The notes beneath the pieces were generated by a model that searched no databases, had not been told where the DNA came from, and was given only the letters and a program-made list of their open reading frames with translations. Source: Desulfovibrionaceae bacterium CG1_02_65_16 (GTDB taxonomy: Bacteria; Desulfobacterota; Desulfovibrionia; Desulfovibrionales; Desulfovibrionaceae). From it: a DNA stretch of 38,561 nt. Both the position numbers and the translations under genes were made by a program. The DNA lies in assembly GCA_001871085.1 (NCBI GenBank), contig MNUQ01000153.1, positions 1 through 38,561 on the forward strand. The letters are read 5' to 3'. This document shows positions 38,454 to 38,561 of the stretch, in pieces (positions within the stretch are counted from its first letter, which is position 1; every line of letters begins with the position of its first letter).

Positions 38454-38561
38454 TTATTTCACAAGGCTCATTATGCTGATATTACACATTTTTTAAAACA
38501 CGCAGCGCCGCCGCCCGCCAACTCTTGTTTACATGGTGCATACGGACGGAGGCAGGGAGCA
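38454..38561 (-). other. Upstream region of the transporter operon
   Basis: No gene is seen between the transporter start at 38272 and the window end. Beyond the -24/-12 site the DNA is locally AT-rich (38456-38500), unlike its GC-rich surroundings, and contains TTTTAAAA. A clear dyad that could be the activator site was not found by eye. Confidence 0.4.

Noticed and set aside
1-38561. tRNA, rRNA, CRISPR arrays, prophage or att sites
   Set aside because: No T-loop-like motifs, regularly spaced repeats, integrase genes or rRNA signatures were seen by eye; a tRNAscan or Infernal run would be decisive.

Overview
The window is a GC-rich stretch of bacterial chromosome. It most likely comes from a sulfate-reducing deltaproteobacterium of the Desulfovibrio group (Desulfovibrionales). 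The evidence is a split-Soret-type dihaem cytochrome c with a Tat signal, CheV, a haem-binding sensor kinase paired with a sigma-54 activator, sigma-54-type promoters, a YeiH-type putative sulfate exporter, and the order yceD-rpmF-plsX-fabH-fabG-acpP-fabF-glyA-comEB-ribD-ribE. Genus and species cannot be fixed from the sequence. No rRNA, tRNA, CRISPR array or prophage was seen. The only mobile-element trace is a decayed IS481-type transposase fragment.

Layout, left to right. 119-703: exported cyclophilin with its own terminator. 794-2926 (minus): a small hypothetical ORF and a fadD-type acyl-CoA ligase with a good sigma-70 promoter. 3339-6112 (plus): a winged-helix/Rossmann regulator, a NeuB-family sialic-acid-type synthase and CheV, preceded by a leader rich in palindromes. 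6189-8934 (plus): an ilv operon made of a previously uncalled 38-codon leader peptide with a run of Val codons, an attenuator hairpin, ilvB, ilvN and a CGGC-domain protein. 9147-9421: IS481 relic. 18489 down to 9497 (minus): one long housekeeping run for ribosomal protein L32, fatty acid/phospholipid synthesis, glycine/C1 metabolism, dCMP deamination and riboflavin. rpmB is read divergently from its head. 19100-22836 (plus): a methyltransferase fused to a C_GCAxxG_C_C domain, a LysE exporter and a fused PabB-PabC. 28461 down to 22905 (minus): sensor kinase, rdgB, glmS and a diguanylate cyclase. 28591-30459 (plus): rimO and a DUF1003 protein. 30750-31586 (plus): split-Soret cytochrome c behind a sigma-54-type promoter. 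31587-32301: no convincing gene, but four related GC hairpins. 38272 down to 32302 (minus): YeiH-type transporter, a 56-residue membrane protein, a c-haem sensor kinase, a sigma-54 response regulator and a small hypothetical protein.

The most interesting logic is at the right-hand end. A c-haem (Tll0287-like) histidine kinase and a GAFTGA-containing sigma-54 activator sit directly behind a transporter gene. The upstream region of that transporter contains a well-formed -24/-12 element. A second -24/-12 element lies before the split-Soret cytochrome about 8 kb away. A testable model is that the kinase/regulator pair senses a redox or haem-ligand signal and switches on the transporter operon and perhaps the cytochrome. 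The second highlight is the ilv leader peptide, which implies control of branched-chain amino-acid synthesis by transcription attenuation. All functional calls rest on reading the translated sequences by eye; no database search was run.
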